Positions 1 to 9,125 of a stretch of 35,335 bases of DNA are shown piece by piece. Position 1 is the first letter of the stretch. Each line of letters starts with the position of its first letter. Below the pieces are notes generated by a model. It saw only the letters and a program-made list of their open reading frames with translations. It was not told the DNA's origin and searched no databases. Location of the stretch: NCBI GenBank assembly GCA_017621225.1, contig JAGATN010000042.1, positions 1-35,335 on the forward strand. The letters run 5' to 3'. The DNA comes from Muribaculaceae bacterium. GTDB taxonomy: Bacteria; Bacteroidota; Bacteroidia; Bacteroidales; Muribaculaceae. Made by a program: the position numbers and the translations under genes.

Positions 1-177
1 GATGGTGGCGTCGGGTCGTTTGACCACGGCACCCTTTTTGAACTCCTTGGAAGAGTTCAGGATGATGTCTGTTACGATGTAGCGAGTCTCGCCGTTGTGA
101 GCGACAGAGATTCTTACTTTGTTTCTGCCGCCCTTGACCTCTTTGGATTGGAGCACTACTGCGTTCAAAAGAGCCAT
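1..177 (-). CDS. Tyrosine site-specific integrase, N-terminal part (cut by window edge)
   Basis: Only the first 59 codons are present; the gene reads leftward out of the window from an ATG at 175-177. The visible peptide begins MALLNAVVLQSKEV, continues through KVRISVAHNGETRYI, and ends near KRPDATI. This resembles the N-terminal arm-type DNA-binding domain that precedes the SAM-like and catalytic domains in Bacteroidales tyrosine recombinases. The catalytic Arg-His-Arg-Tyr residues would lie outside the window, so activity cannot be judged. Its 5' end is about 160 bases from a 24-bp repeat at 338-361 that recurs at 1771-1794, the geometry expected of an integrase beside its attachment site. 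Family assignment is from recognition of the N-terminus only; another arm-domain recombinase subfamily is possible. Confidence 0.72.
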   Translation of the reverse strand, partial: MALLNAVVLQSKEVKGGRNKVRISVAHNGETRYIVTDIILNSSKEFKKGAVVKRPDATI

Positions 178-337
178 AATTTCGGACAATTTTCAGGAAA
201 TAAAATTAGCGAAACGGGTTGCTTTTGAGTTGTCGGAAACGCTCAAAACTCGCCGTCTCTGAATGGTATTACTAATTATTCCTTCTGAAATTCAATCCAT
301 TCAGCAATTTAGGTTCTTTTTTACCGCAGAGTTACTC

Positions 338-361
338 AAAAAACGCGATAAATCTGCACAT
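338..361. repeat. Left copy of 24-bp direct repeat (candidate attachment core)
   Basis: A 24-base sequence, starting AAAAAACGCGATAAA and ending CTGCACAT, is identical to 1771-1794. The match ends at both sides (337 c versus 1770 t; 362 t versus 1795 a). It sits upstream of the integrase start, between the integrase and the two-gene cassette. A perfect 24-base match 1.4 kb apart flanking AT-rich DNA beside an integrase is best read as a recombination core. No experiment shows this. Confidence 0.75.
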
Positions 362-407
362 TTAAGTTATTTTTTGTTTTTATCGACATTATGTGTTTTA
401 AAATTGT

Positions 408-425
408 TATCTTCGCAAGAAGATA
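408..425 (+). promoter_or_regulatory. GNRA-loop hairpin/dyad over possible promoter of the cassette
   Basis: TATCTTC (408-414) and GAAGATA (419-425) form a perfect 7-bp stem closed by the tetraloop GCAA, extendable by a G-U and a G-C pair (406-407/426-427). It ends 13 bases before the ATG at 439. Its left arm, TATCTTCG, also resembles a Bacteroidetes -7 element (TAnnTTTG) with one change. No -33 box at good spacing was found. It may be a DNA operator for autoregulation or an mRNA leader hairpin. Confidence 0.4.
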
Positions 426-438
426 GCCGCATAAAAAG

Positions 439-1218
439 ATGGAAGAATCCGGAAAAATAGAAATCAGAGTCATTGGACAAGTGGGCAATGATCCTTTATC
501 TCCCGAAAATTTCGATATTAGGGAGATAAAAAGTCTTTTTGATGTGGTTGAAACTTTGTTATATCCGAATCAAAAGAATAGCCGAGCGCCCATTACTTAT
601 TCTTTAGAATCAGGTTCTGTCAGGAATATTTTTAGAACGACTCGTCAAAGTGCAGCCGCATTTATTGCTATCGTCAGTTTAGTTCAGCAATCAGGATCAC
701 TTGACGGACTGGAATTGCCAACAGCAAGGGCACTCCATGAGGTTCAGAAATCGGCTATTAGGCATAATTTCACATATGAATTTGGAACTCCTTATAATGA
801 TGCGCCATCCTTGACTATATCTAAGGAAACGACTTATCATATTAATGAGGATTTATGGGCTGATGCCGAATTCTATTTTTATGGAGTTCTTGTTAACGCC
901 GGTGGAAAAGATAAAACCAACATACACCTTCTTACAAAAGATAAGGGATTGCTGACTATTGCCACTGAAAAGGAGTATTTACAAAGTTTTGAAAAAAATG
1001 TTTTGTATAAACATTTTATGGTTCGTGCGATAGGTCGTCAAAATATATTGTCCGGAGAACTTGATACATCAAGCCTTCAGCTATTACAATTATCAAATTA
1101 TGATCCGACTTATAATGAGCAGTATCTTGATAATTTGATAAAAAAGGCATCGCCCAAATGGACTGATGTAGCAGATGCGGATAAATGGGTATCTGAAATA
1201 CGAGGAATTAATGGTTAA
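439..1218 (+). CDS. Uncharacterised conserved-looking protein, partner of PIN protein
   Basis: A 259-aa protein with no signal peptide, no membrane segment and no domain I can name. It begins MEESGKIEIRVIGQVGN and contains SPENFDIREI (22-31), an ITYSLESGSVRNIF stretch and a central DAEFYFYGVLVNAGGKDK segment. The C-terminus is WTDVADADKWVSEIRG. The text is compositionally balanced and reads as a real folded protein. I have an unverified impression of similar hypothetical proteins beside PIN genes in other Bacteroidetes. It shares 8 bases with the downstream PIN gene (ATGGTTAA junction), so the two are almost certainly co-translated. It is much larger than the usual 70-100-aa VapB-type antitoxin, so an antitoxin, sensor or substrate-adaptor role are all only guesses. 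Codon use is AT-rich compared with the core genes. The next upstream ATG is not in a better context, so this start is retained. Confidence 0.8.
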   Translation: MEESGKIEIRVIGQVGNDPLSPENFDIREIKSLFDVVETLLYPNQKNSRAPITYSLESGSVRNIFRTTRQSAAAFIAIVSLVQQSGSLDGLELPTARALHEVQKSAIRHNFTYEFGTPYNDAPSLTISKETTYHINEDLWADAEFYFYGVLVNAGGKDKTNIHLLTKDKGLLTIATEKEYLQSFEKNVLYKHFMVRAIGRQNILSGELDTSSLQLLQLSNYDPTYNEQYLDNLIKKASPKWTDVADADKWVSEIRGING

Positions 1219-1726
1219 GAAAAAAGAAGAAACTGAATACAGTGTCATTCTTGACACAAGTTTTATGATTCGTTTATTAAATGAATCTGATAAACTCCAC
1301 TCTAATGCTTTGGGTTATTTCCGTTATTTTCTTGAACATAACATTCCAATGTATTTTTCTACAATCTCAATTGCAGAATATTGTGTTAAAGGAGATTTTC
1401 AAGATTTGCCATTCCAAAATATTCGAGTTTTGCCATTTAATATTTTTCATGCTAAAGAAGCCGGACGTTTTGCAAACACTATTTTTTCTGCAAAGGCAAA
1501 AAACTTGATTGAAATTCCGGATAGATTAATTATACCCAACGACTCCAAATTATTTGCTCAAGGTTCATTTGAAAAGGATATTCGATATTTTGTGACTGCA
1601 GATGTGAAATCAAAAAAGGTCATAGATGTGCTACGCATAGATTGTGCGGCAGGCATAGAGCATCTTGACATAAATATCCCACACACTACACATTATGGTC
1701 TACTCGACTTTGGTCCGGAACAATGA
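1211..1726 (+). CDS. PIN-domain protein (VapC-like nuclease fold)
   Basis: A 171-aa protein. The PIN signature is visible: VILDTSFMIRLL (first Asp, residue 15), STISIAEYC (Glu 56), a PNDSKLFAQ segment (Asp 111) and RYFVTADVKSKKV (Asp 131). Together these supply the acidic cluster that binds Mg2+ or Mn2+ in PIN ribonucleases. The start at 1211 is chosen because it gives an 8-base overlap with the upstream stop and is preceded by GAGG. An in-frame upstream start at 1175 would overlap the previous gene by 44 bases. PIN proteins of this length are commonly RNases in toxin-antitoxin or RNA-processing roles; the target here is unknown. The gene belongs to the AT-rich repeat-flanked cassette with the 259-aa protein and has no other partner. 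The last roughly 30 residues (LDINIPHTTHYGLLDFGPEQ) extend beyond the compact PIN core. Confidence 0.85.
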   Translation: MVKKKEETEYSVILDTSFMIRLLNESDKLHSNALGYFRYFLEHNIPMYFSTISIAEYCVKGDFQDLPFQNIRVLPFNIFHAKEAGRFANTIFSAKAKNLIEIPDRLIIPNDSKLFAQGSFEKDIRYFVTADVKSKKVIDVLRIDCAAGIEHLDINIPHTTHYGLLDFGPEQ

Positions 1727-1770
1727 AATTCGAGTAGAGGCCTGTGCTGTCAAACTCCTGAAAAATAGAT

Positions 1771-1794
1771 AAAAAACGCGATAAATCTGCACAT
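1771..1794. repeat. Right copy of 24-bp direct repeat (candidate attachment core)
   Basis: Identical over 24 bases to 338-361. It lies 44 bases after the PIN gene stop and 80 bases before the crcB start, so it marks the boundary between AT-rich cassette DNA and core-like DNA. If it is an attachment site, the intact chromosomal target would be the crcB upstream region. Confidence 0.75.
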
Positions 1795-1840
1795 ACGGTC
1801 TTTTTTATTCGGCCGGTATGGAAATATCGTGCTTTTTGCC

Positions 1841-1848
1841 TACTTTTG
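1841..1848 (+). promoter_or_regulatory. Possible -7 promoter element of crcB
   Basis: TACTTTTG matches the Bacteroidetes TAnnTTTG -7 motif and lies 26 bases before the chosen crcB start. No TTTG -33 element is seen at the expected distance, so the call is weak. Confidence 0.35.
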
Positions 1849-1874
1849 CGAGAGAATGCAAACGTTGGTATAGG

Positions 1875-2255
1875 ATGCTTAAAACTTTGGTTTACATAGG
1901 CGTGGGCAGCTGTTTTGGCGGTGTCGCACGCTATTTGTTGTCGCAATTGATACGCGAAAAGGTCGGTGCCGCATTTCCGTGGGGTACTTTCGTCGTTAAC
2001 GTGTTGGGATGTTTCATTATCGGTGTCATATATGGCATGATAGATCGCGGCTATCCGATGAGCAACGAAATGCGTGCATTCCTTACCGTAGGGTTTTGTG
2101 GCGGATTCACCACGTTTTCCACGTTCGTTTACGAAACGCACCAACTGCTGAGCACTTCGGGTTTGTTGCTTATGGCCGTATATGCGGGCTTAAGTTTCGC
2201 AGCAGGCCTCATTTGCGCATATATGGGGCAGATGCTGGTGCGAAATGTCTTATGA
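1875..2255 (+). CDS. crcB: Fluoride ion channel CrcB/Fluc
   Basis: A 126-aa integral membrane protein that exports fluoride as a dual-topology dimer in the cytoplasmic membrane. Family motifs are clear: GGVARYLLS near residue 15, PWGTFVVNVLGCFIIG (about 34-49) with the pore Asn, and GFCGGFTTFSTF (about 72-83), the phenylalanine-rich filter segment. Four hydrophobic helices fit the usual length of about 125 residues. An in-frame upstream start at 1818 would add 19 residues and place the candidate -7 element inside the gene. The ATG at 1875 gives the typical MLKTLVYIGVGS N-terminus, so it is preferred. It is a single gene. No fluoride riboswitch was recognised upstream, where the integration repeat lies. 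Confidence 0.93.
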   Translation: MLKTLVYIGVGSCFGGVARYLLSQLIREKVGAAFPWGTFVVNVLGCFIIGVIYGMIDRGYPMSNEMRAFLTVGFCGGFTTFSTFVYETHQLLSTSGLLLMAVYAGLSFAAGLICAYMGQMLVRNVL

Positions 2256-2310
2256 ACAACATTTCGAATGAGCCAAGCCGGATATTGGAATCCCAACGTT
2301 TGGTATGAAA

Positions 2311-2688
2311 TCATTGAACGGACATAATCTCAACTTCCGAGCTTTCCACTACTGCCGCCGTAGTATCTACTGCAACTTCTTCTACAACTACTACATCATC
2401 TTCTTCAGGTGCTGTATTGGAGTCGCCTGAATTGTTGTTGCTACCCTTTGTCATCTTTCTTTTAAAAACGAAGCAAATTTTCGCCGTTCTGGTATTCTCT
2501 TTTATGCCGGTTACATATTCCTTGTTGTCAAAAAGGCCTAAAAACAATATTATTGCTATGATGATGCTCGGAACCACACAGCCTATATTGACACATCCAT
2601 TACATCCTGAATGCAGCTCGTTCAAACTATCAATGAAGCGTTCATCCTGCGTTGGTTCAACTCGCCTGCCTTTTCTTATTTCGGTCAT
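2311..2688 (-). CDS. Small predicted membrane protein with acidic tail
   Basis: A 125-aa protein starting MTEIRKGRRVEP. It has one strongly hydrophobic segment, VVPSIIIAIILFLGLF, preceded by a Cys-containing stretch (HSGCNGCVNIGC). A basic KRKMTKG segment then leads into an Asn/Ser/Asp-rich region and a Val/Glu/Asp-rich low-complexity tail (EEDDVVVVEEVAVD). I do not recognise a family. The frame is open further upstream to 2814, but that extension runs into a long inverted repeat, so the ATG at 2688 is preferred. A 21-base hairpin (CCGCAA stem, 2701-2721) lies just upstream. Convergent with crcB. It could be a real lineage-specific inner membrane protein; a chance open frame cannot be excluded. 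Confidence 0.55.
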   Translation of the reverse strand: MTEIRKGRRVEPTQDERFIDSLNELHSGCNGCVNIGCVVPSIIIAIILFLGLFDNKEYVTGIKENTRTAKICFVFKRKMTKGSNNNSGDSNTAPEEDDVVVVEEVAVDTTAAVVESSEVEIMSVQ

Positions 2689-2772
2689 CTTGTACAAATG
2701 CCGCAAGTTGCTCAATTGCGGTATGTATAAATAAGAAACGTGAGCAACTTTACCATATCTATCGCTGACGGT

Positions 2773-2871
2773 CGTAGGAAGCCTGAAGATGAAGATATGA
2801 GAGTAGCAGCCCACGCTATATGGCGTGAGAACCGCTTTGATACTCTCTCATCTTCTTGAAAATTTCCTACG
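2773..2871. repeat. Imperfect inverted repeat of about 99 bp (hairpin or MITE-like)
   Basis: Three nested stems can be traced. CGTAGGAA (2773-2780) pairs with TTCCTACG (2864-2871) perfectly. GAAGATATGAGAGTA (2791-2805) pairs with 2841-2855 with 13 of 15 matches. CACGC (2812-2816) pairs with GCGTG (2823-2827). The transcript would fold into one long hairpin. No flanking target duplication was obvious. Confidence 0.6.
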
Positions 2872-2997
2872 TTTTCAGCGATGAAAGATAGCAAAACGCC
2901 TCTTGTTTGTCAAAATGTCGTGTTGGGATTTCTCCCAATCAATGGCAAAATTACGAAATTTTACTTCTTATGTCAATAGCTTGTGCAAAAAATAATC

Positions 2998-3025
2998 CGT
3001 ATTCCGTAACACGTATTCCGTAACA
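2998..3025. repeat. Two perfect tandem copies of a 14-bp unit
   Basis: CGTATTCCGTAACA occurs at 2998-3011 and again at 3012-3025 with no spacer. It lies about 75 bases beyond the 3' end of the endonuclease/exonuclease-family gene. No function is apparent. Confidence 0.8.
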
Positions 3026-3098
3026 TATATATTGTTAATACATTGCGGAATGCCTATTGTTGATATACTAACGACGTTGTCGCGCCTAACCGCGACGG

Positions 3099-3869
3099 TC
3101 ATTTGCGCTGCGTCGAGATGAAGGCCTGCACCACTACCGGACGATGGTCGGATGCCACTTTTTCGTCGATTACTTGCGATTCTATTACCGTTACGGTGGC
3201 CGCCGGCTGTGAATCTTTGTATGATGCTATGTAGTCGATGGTCCCGGTGGGCTTTGGCGACGGAAACGTGTTGCACTGCCGGTTGTTGAGTATGTTGAAC
3301 CGCTGTTGCAACTGTTTTATTACATCCGATTGGGGAGTGGCGTTTAGATCGCCTGCCACAAAAAACGGTTTGTTCGCTTCACGGGCTATTCTGTCGATTA
3401 TTTCGAGCGATGCAATTCGGTCGTCGGTCGTCAGCGACAGATGCGTGCAGGCAAATATGTAGTCGTTAAATTCGGCCACTATGATGGCGCGTTCCTCCTC
3501 GCGTCCCGGCAGCTTGAAGCTGCGTATGCTTAACGGTTTCGATTTCGAGACTATTCCAATACCGTATTTTCCGCCGTCATATTTTATAGCGGGAGCGAAT
3601 GAGGCATGCATTCCCGCATTGGCGGCTATTTCGCCCAATACGTATTTGTGCCCGCTTCGGTTTGTCACGCTGTCAATCTCTTGAATGGCGGCTACGTCGG
3701 GATTGCATTTGCGTATTACGTCGGCTATTCGTTTCGTGTCGAGAGTGCCGTCCATGCCTATGGCATTGTGTATGTTGTATGTCATCAATGTGACATATTT
3801 ACGGCTTTGTGCCGTCAGGCCGAAGCCCAACAATATGGCCAATGTAAATGAGGTGATGATTCGTTTCAT
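3099..3869 (-). CDS. Secreted endonuclease/exonuclease/phosphatase-family hydrolase
   Basis: A 256-aa protein with an N-terminal signal sequence (MKRIITSFTLAILLGFGLTAQS) and the complete DNase I-like fold signature. TYNIHN carries the metal-side Asn 32 and AIQEID the Glu 64. THLSL carries His 143, AGDLNATP carries Asp 174 and Asn 176, and ASDHRPV carries the terminal Asp-His pair (241-242). Enzymes of this superfamily cleave phosphodiester bonds in nucleic acids, phosphoinositides or sphingomyelin, so the substrate is open. Export points to the periplasm or outside of the cell. Length fits a minimal single-domain member. It lies downstream of lacZ on the same strand, but a terminator-like hairpin at 3919-3956 separates them, so it may have its own promoter in the 117-base gap; none was recognised. 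Confidence 0.88.
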   Translation of the reverse strand: MKRIITSFTLAILLGFGLTAQSRKYVTLMTYNIHNAIGMDGTLDTKRIADVIRKCNPDVAAIQEIDSVTNRSGHKYVLGEIAANAGMHASFAPAIKYDGGKYGIGIVSKSKPLSIRSFKLPGREEERAIIVAEFNDYIFACTHLSLTTDDRIASLEIIDRIAREANKPFFVAGDLNATPQSDVIKQLQQRFNILNNRQCNTFPSPKPTGTIDYIASYKDSQPAATVTVIESQVIDEKVASDHRPVVVQAFISTQRK

Positions 3870-3918
3870 TGCGTTAATGGGTTGATTGGAGTTTGTTTTT
3901 AAACAAACTTTTAAACAT

Positions 3919-3956
3919 TTCTGCCTCTCTGCAACAAATGCTGCGGAGAGGCAGAA
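3919..3956 (-). terminator. Hairpin terminator after the beta-galactosidase gene
   Basis: TTCTGCCTCTC (3919-3929) pairs perfectly with GAGAGGCAGAA (3946-3956). On the minus strand it follows the GH2 stop and leads into a T-rich stretch. A second palindrome (3890-3909, AGTTTGTTT/AAACAAACT) lies just beyond it. Confidence 0.6.
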
Positions 3957-3986
3957 GCTGATTTTGAGGTTATTAAGTATAGTTAC

Positions 3987-7100
<3,114 letters not shown>

Positions 7101-7162
7101 TTATTTTGGTATATATTTGTACTCTGTTCTTCGTATGGTGATGCATTGCACGTTTATCACAA

Positions 7163-7194
7163 CAAAGATAGCCTTTAAACTTCGATTATGCAAA
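7163..7194 (-). promoter_or_regulatory. Bacteroidetes-type promoter of the GH2 gene
   Basis: On the minus strand TTTG (7191-7194 complement) is followed by a 20-base spacer and TATCTTTG (7163-7170 complement), a close match to the sigma-ABfr consensus TTTG-N19-21-TAnnTTTG. It lies between the aminopeptidase stop (7212) and the GH2 start (7082), leaving a leader of about 75 bases. Confidence 0.75.
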
Positions 7195-7211
7195 TGTACG
7201 GTGCGATTGCC

Positions 7212-9008
7212 TCAGATGGATTCGGTTTTCTTTCTGAGCCATGCGTGCTCCTCGGCGGTGAGGTGGGGCGACAGGCTGTCGAATACGTGGTTGTGATAAC
7301 GGTTTATCCATTCGATTTCGGCCTGCGTAAGCGCCGATTTGTCGATCAGGCGCGTGTCGATGAAGCAGAGGGTGAGCGTTTCGAATCCGAGAAATTTGCC
7401 ATATTCGGTTTGGTCGACCTCTTTTATCAGTACCATGTTTTCGGTTCGTATGCCGTATTGTCCGGTACGATACATAGCCGGCTCGTCGCTCATCACCATT
7501 CCGGCTTCGAGTATCACCGGATTTTCTTCCATGCGTATGCTCTGCGGGCCTTCGTGCACGTTCAGGCAATGCCCTATGCCGTGACATGTGCCGTGGAGGT
7601 AATTTATGCCCGCATCCCACAACGCTTTTCGGGCAAATGCGTCGATGAGGCATCCTCGTATGCCTGCGGGAAATTTGCACATCGCAATGCCTATGGTGCC
7701 TTTGAGCGCGCACGTGAAGTCGGCTTTCATCTGAGGCGTCGGCTCGGGGCACAAGGCTATTGTTCGGGTTATGTCGGTGGTGCCGTCGATGTACTGTGCT
7801 CCCGAATCGAGCAGATACAGGCTGTCGCGCCCGAGCTCGGTGTCGGTTTCGGGGGTGGGCGAGTAATGCACCACGGCTCCGTGCGGGCCGTAGCTCGATA
7901 TCGTGGCGAAGCTATCCATTATGTATCCCGGTTGGGCCGATCGGAGCCCGGTGAGCTTGGCGGCCGCGCTCAGTTCGGTTACCCTACGTCCGTCGGCAAG
8001 CATCCGTTCGAGCCATATGTAAAATCTGGTCATTGCTATGCCGTCTTTTGTCACAGCGTTGCGAAAACCCTCTATCTCGGTGGGGTTCTTGATGCTTTTC
8101 AGATGGTTTGCCGGCGATATTCCGTCGACGACGGCGCATCCGGCGGGCAGCGCGTTGCGAATGCCGGTATTGGTGTGCGCGCAGTCGAGCGTAACTTTTC
8201 GGTATGAGTCGGGCAGCTTCGACAGATAGTCGTGAAATTGATTGTATGGGAGCGTTTTTACGCCGTCGGCCCTGAGGCGTTCGGATGCCCGGTCGGTCAG
8301 CTTTTCGGGGTTTATGAAAAGCACCGTTTCGGCGGGCGATACGAATGCATAAGCCACCGCGACGGGGTTGTAGGCAACGTCGCTGCTTCGTATGTTGAAC
8401 GTCCAGGCCACCTCGTCGAGCGCCGACAGGATGGTGCCTTGCGCGCCGCGCCGCATGGCGATGGCGTTGATTTCGTCAATCTTCTCGGGCGTTGATTTTC
8501 CGCTCGTTTCCAACGGCATTTCCATCACCTTGTTGTCGGGCAATGCGGGTCGGTCGGCCCATATCATGTCGATCAGCGATTGGGCGGTGTCGAGCTTTAT
8601 GCCGTGGGCCGAGAGCGATTCGCCGAGCGCGCGAGTGTCGCTTATGCTGTACGTCTCGCCGTTCAGGGCCACCGTTTGTCCGGGGCGTATGTTGTCGATG
8701 AGAAAATTGCTTATCGAGGGGGTGTCGGGCAACATTAGCCGATACAGCTCTATGCCGGTGCCTTCGAGCTGCGTGGCTGCCTGAAGAAAATAGCGTGAGT
8801 CGGTCCAGAGTCCGGCTTTGTCGGCCGTTATCACTACCGTTCCGGCCGAGCCGGTGAATCCCGAAATCCATTCGCGATATTTCCAGCAGTCGGCGGGATA
8901 TTCGCTCATGTGCGGGTCGGTGGTGGGTATTATGTATGCGGCGATGTCGCGTTGCTTCATGATATTTCGAAGGCTTGACAACCGCTTCGTTACGGCATTA
9001 TGGTTCAT
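7212..9008 (-). CDS. Xaa-Pro aminopeptidase (aminopeptidase P, M24B)
   Basis: A 598-aa cytoplasmic-looking metallopeptidase that removes an N-terminal residue preceding proline. It follows the three-domain plan of the large (human APP1-like) class: two creatinase-like N-terminal domains (about 5-155 and 158-315), then the pita-bread catalytic domain (about 320-535). The dinuclear metal ligands are all visible: Asp 401 in LDSGAQYIDG, Asp 412 in TTDITRT, His 480 in HGIGHCLNVHEGP, Glu 509 in MSDEPAMY and Glu 523 in RTENMV. The C-terminal region (about 545-598) is the family extension with ALTQAEIEWINRYH. No signal peptide. Divergent from the GH27 gene with a 117-base shared upstream region. A loose -7-like TTAGTCTTTG lies just before its start. 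Confidence 0.94.
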   Translation of the reverse strand: MNHNAVTKRLSSLRNIMKQRDIAAYIIPTTDPHMSEYPADCWKYREWISGFTGSAGTVVITADKAGLWTDSRYFLQAATQLEGTGIELYRLMLPDTPSISNFLIDNIRPGQTVALNGETYSISDTRALGESLSAHGIKLDTAQSLIDMIWADRPALPDNKVMEMPLETSGKSTPEKIDEINAIAMRRGAQGTILSALDEVAWTFNIRSSDVAYNPVAVAYAFVSPAETVLFINPEKLTDRASERLRADGVKTLPYNQFHDYLSKLPDSYRKVTLDCAHTNTGIRNALPAGCAVVDGISPANHLKSIKNPTEIEGFRNAVTKDGIAMTRFYIWLERMLADGRRVTELSAAAKLTGLRSAQPGYIMDSFATISSYGPHGAVVHYSPTPETDTELGRDSLYLLDSGAQYIDGTTDITRTIALCPEPTPQMKADFTCALKGTIGIAMCKFPAGIRGCLIDAFARKALWDAGINYLHGTCHGIGHCLNVHEGPQSIRMEENPVILEAGMVMSDEPAMYRTGQYGIRTENMVLIKEVDQTEYGKFLGFETLTLCFIDTRLIDKSALTQAEIEWINRYHNHVFDSLSPHLTAEEHAWLRKKTESI

Positions 9009-9099
9009 GGTTCAAAGACTAAAATGTGAAATTACGTGCAATTTTGTCACTGTGAATTACTATTGCCACAAATGTACGCAAAAATTCGTGATATTATGC

Positions 9100-9107
9100 T
9101 AATTTTG
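9100..9107 (+). promoter_or_regulatory. -7 promoter element of the GH27 operon
   Basis: TAATTTTG fits TAnnTTTG exactly and lies 18 bases before the first ATG of the alpha-galactosidase. A TTCG at 9085-9088 is a poor -33 candidate, so only the -7 part is called. Confidence 0.5.
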
Positions 9108-9125
9108 TGCTGAAAATAAAATCGA

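Larger units (their letters stand above)
178..438. other. Intergenic region between integrase and PIN cassette
   Basis: No convincing gene. The region holds a dyad TTTTGAG (223-229) / CTCAAAA (242-248) with a 12-base spacer, the left 24-bp direct repeat (338-361), and a hairpin at 408-425. It is AT-rich. A plus-strand reading frame across it runs through the repeat and overlaps the start of the 259-aa gene, with no recognisable family, and is not called. Confidence 0.6.
338..1794. mobile_element. Repeat-bounded two-gene cassette, candidate integrated element or element end
   Basis: Perfect 24-bp direct repeats bound a segment of about 1.46 kb that holds only the 259-aa and PIN-domain genes. 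Base use differs from the neighbours. Hand counts of two 60-base lines inside (541-600 and 1381-1440) give 23 and 18 G+C, against 31 in a crcB line (1921-1980). Codons inside favour A/T third positions such as ATT and AAA. The integrase lies just outside the left repeat. Either the cassette was left or captured by successive integrations at the same site, or one repeat is the element end and the other a secondary copy. The true left boundary of the integrase-bearing element is outside the window. Confidence 0.45.
2689..3098. other. Gene-free region with inverted and tandem repeats
   Basis: No supported gene in about 410 bases. It contains a hairpin at 2701-2721 (CCGCAA/TTGCGG), an imperfect inverted repeat of about 99 bases at 2773-2871, a short perfect hairpin at 2923-2938 (TTGGGA/TCCCAA with a four-base loop) and a two-copy 14-bp tandem repeat at 2998-3025. 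Short minus-strand frames inside are unrelated to known proteins. Confidence 0.6.

Noticed and set aside
263-460. 65-codon plus-strand frame across the left repeat
   Set aside because: Runs through the 24-bp repeat and hairpin, no family resemblance, overlaps the start of the 259-aa gene.
1795-1874. Fluoride riboswitch upstream of crcB
   Set aside because: Looked for the conserved crcB-motif pseudoknot segments and did not find them; the space also holds the repeat boundary.
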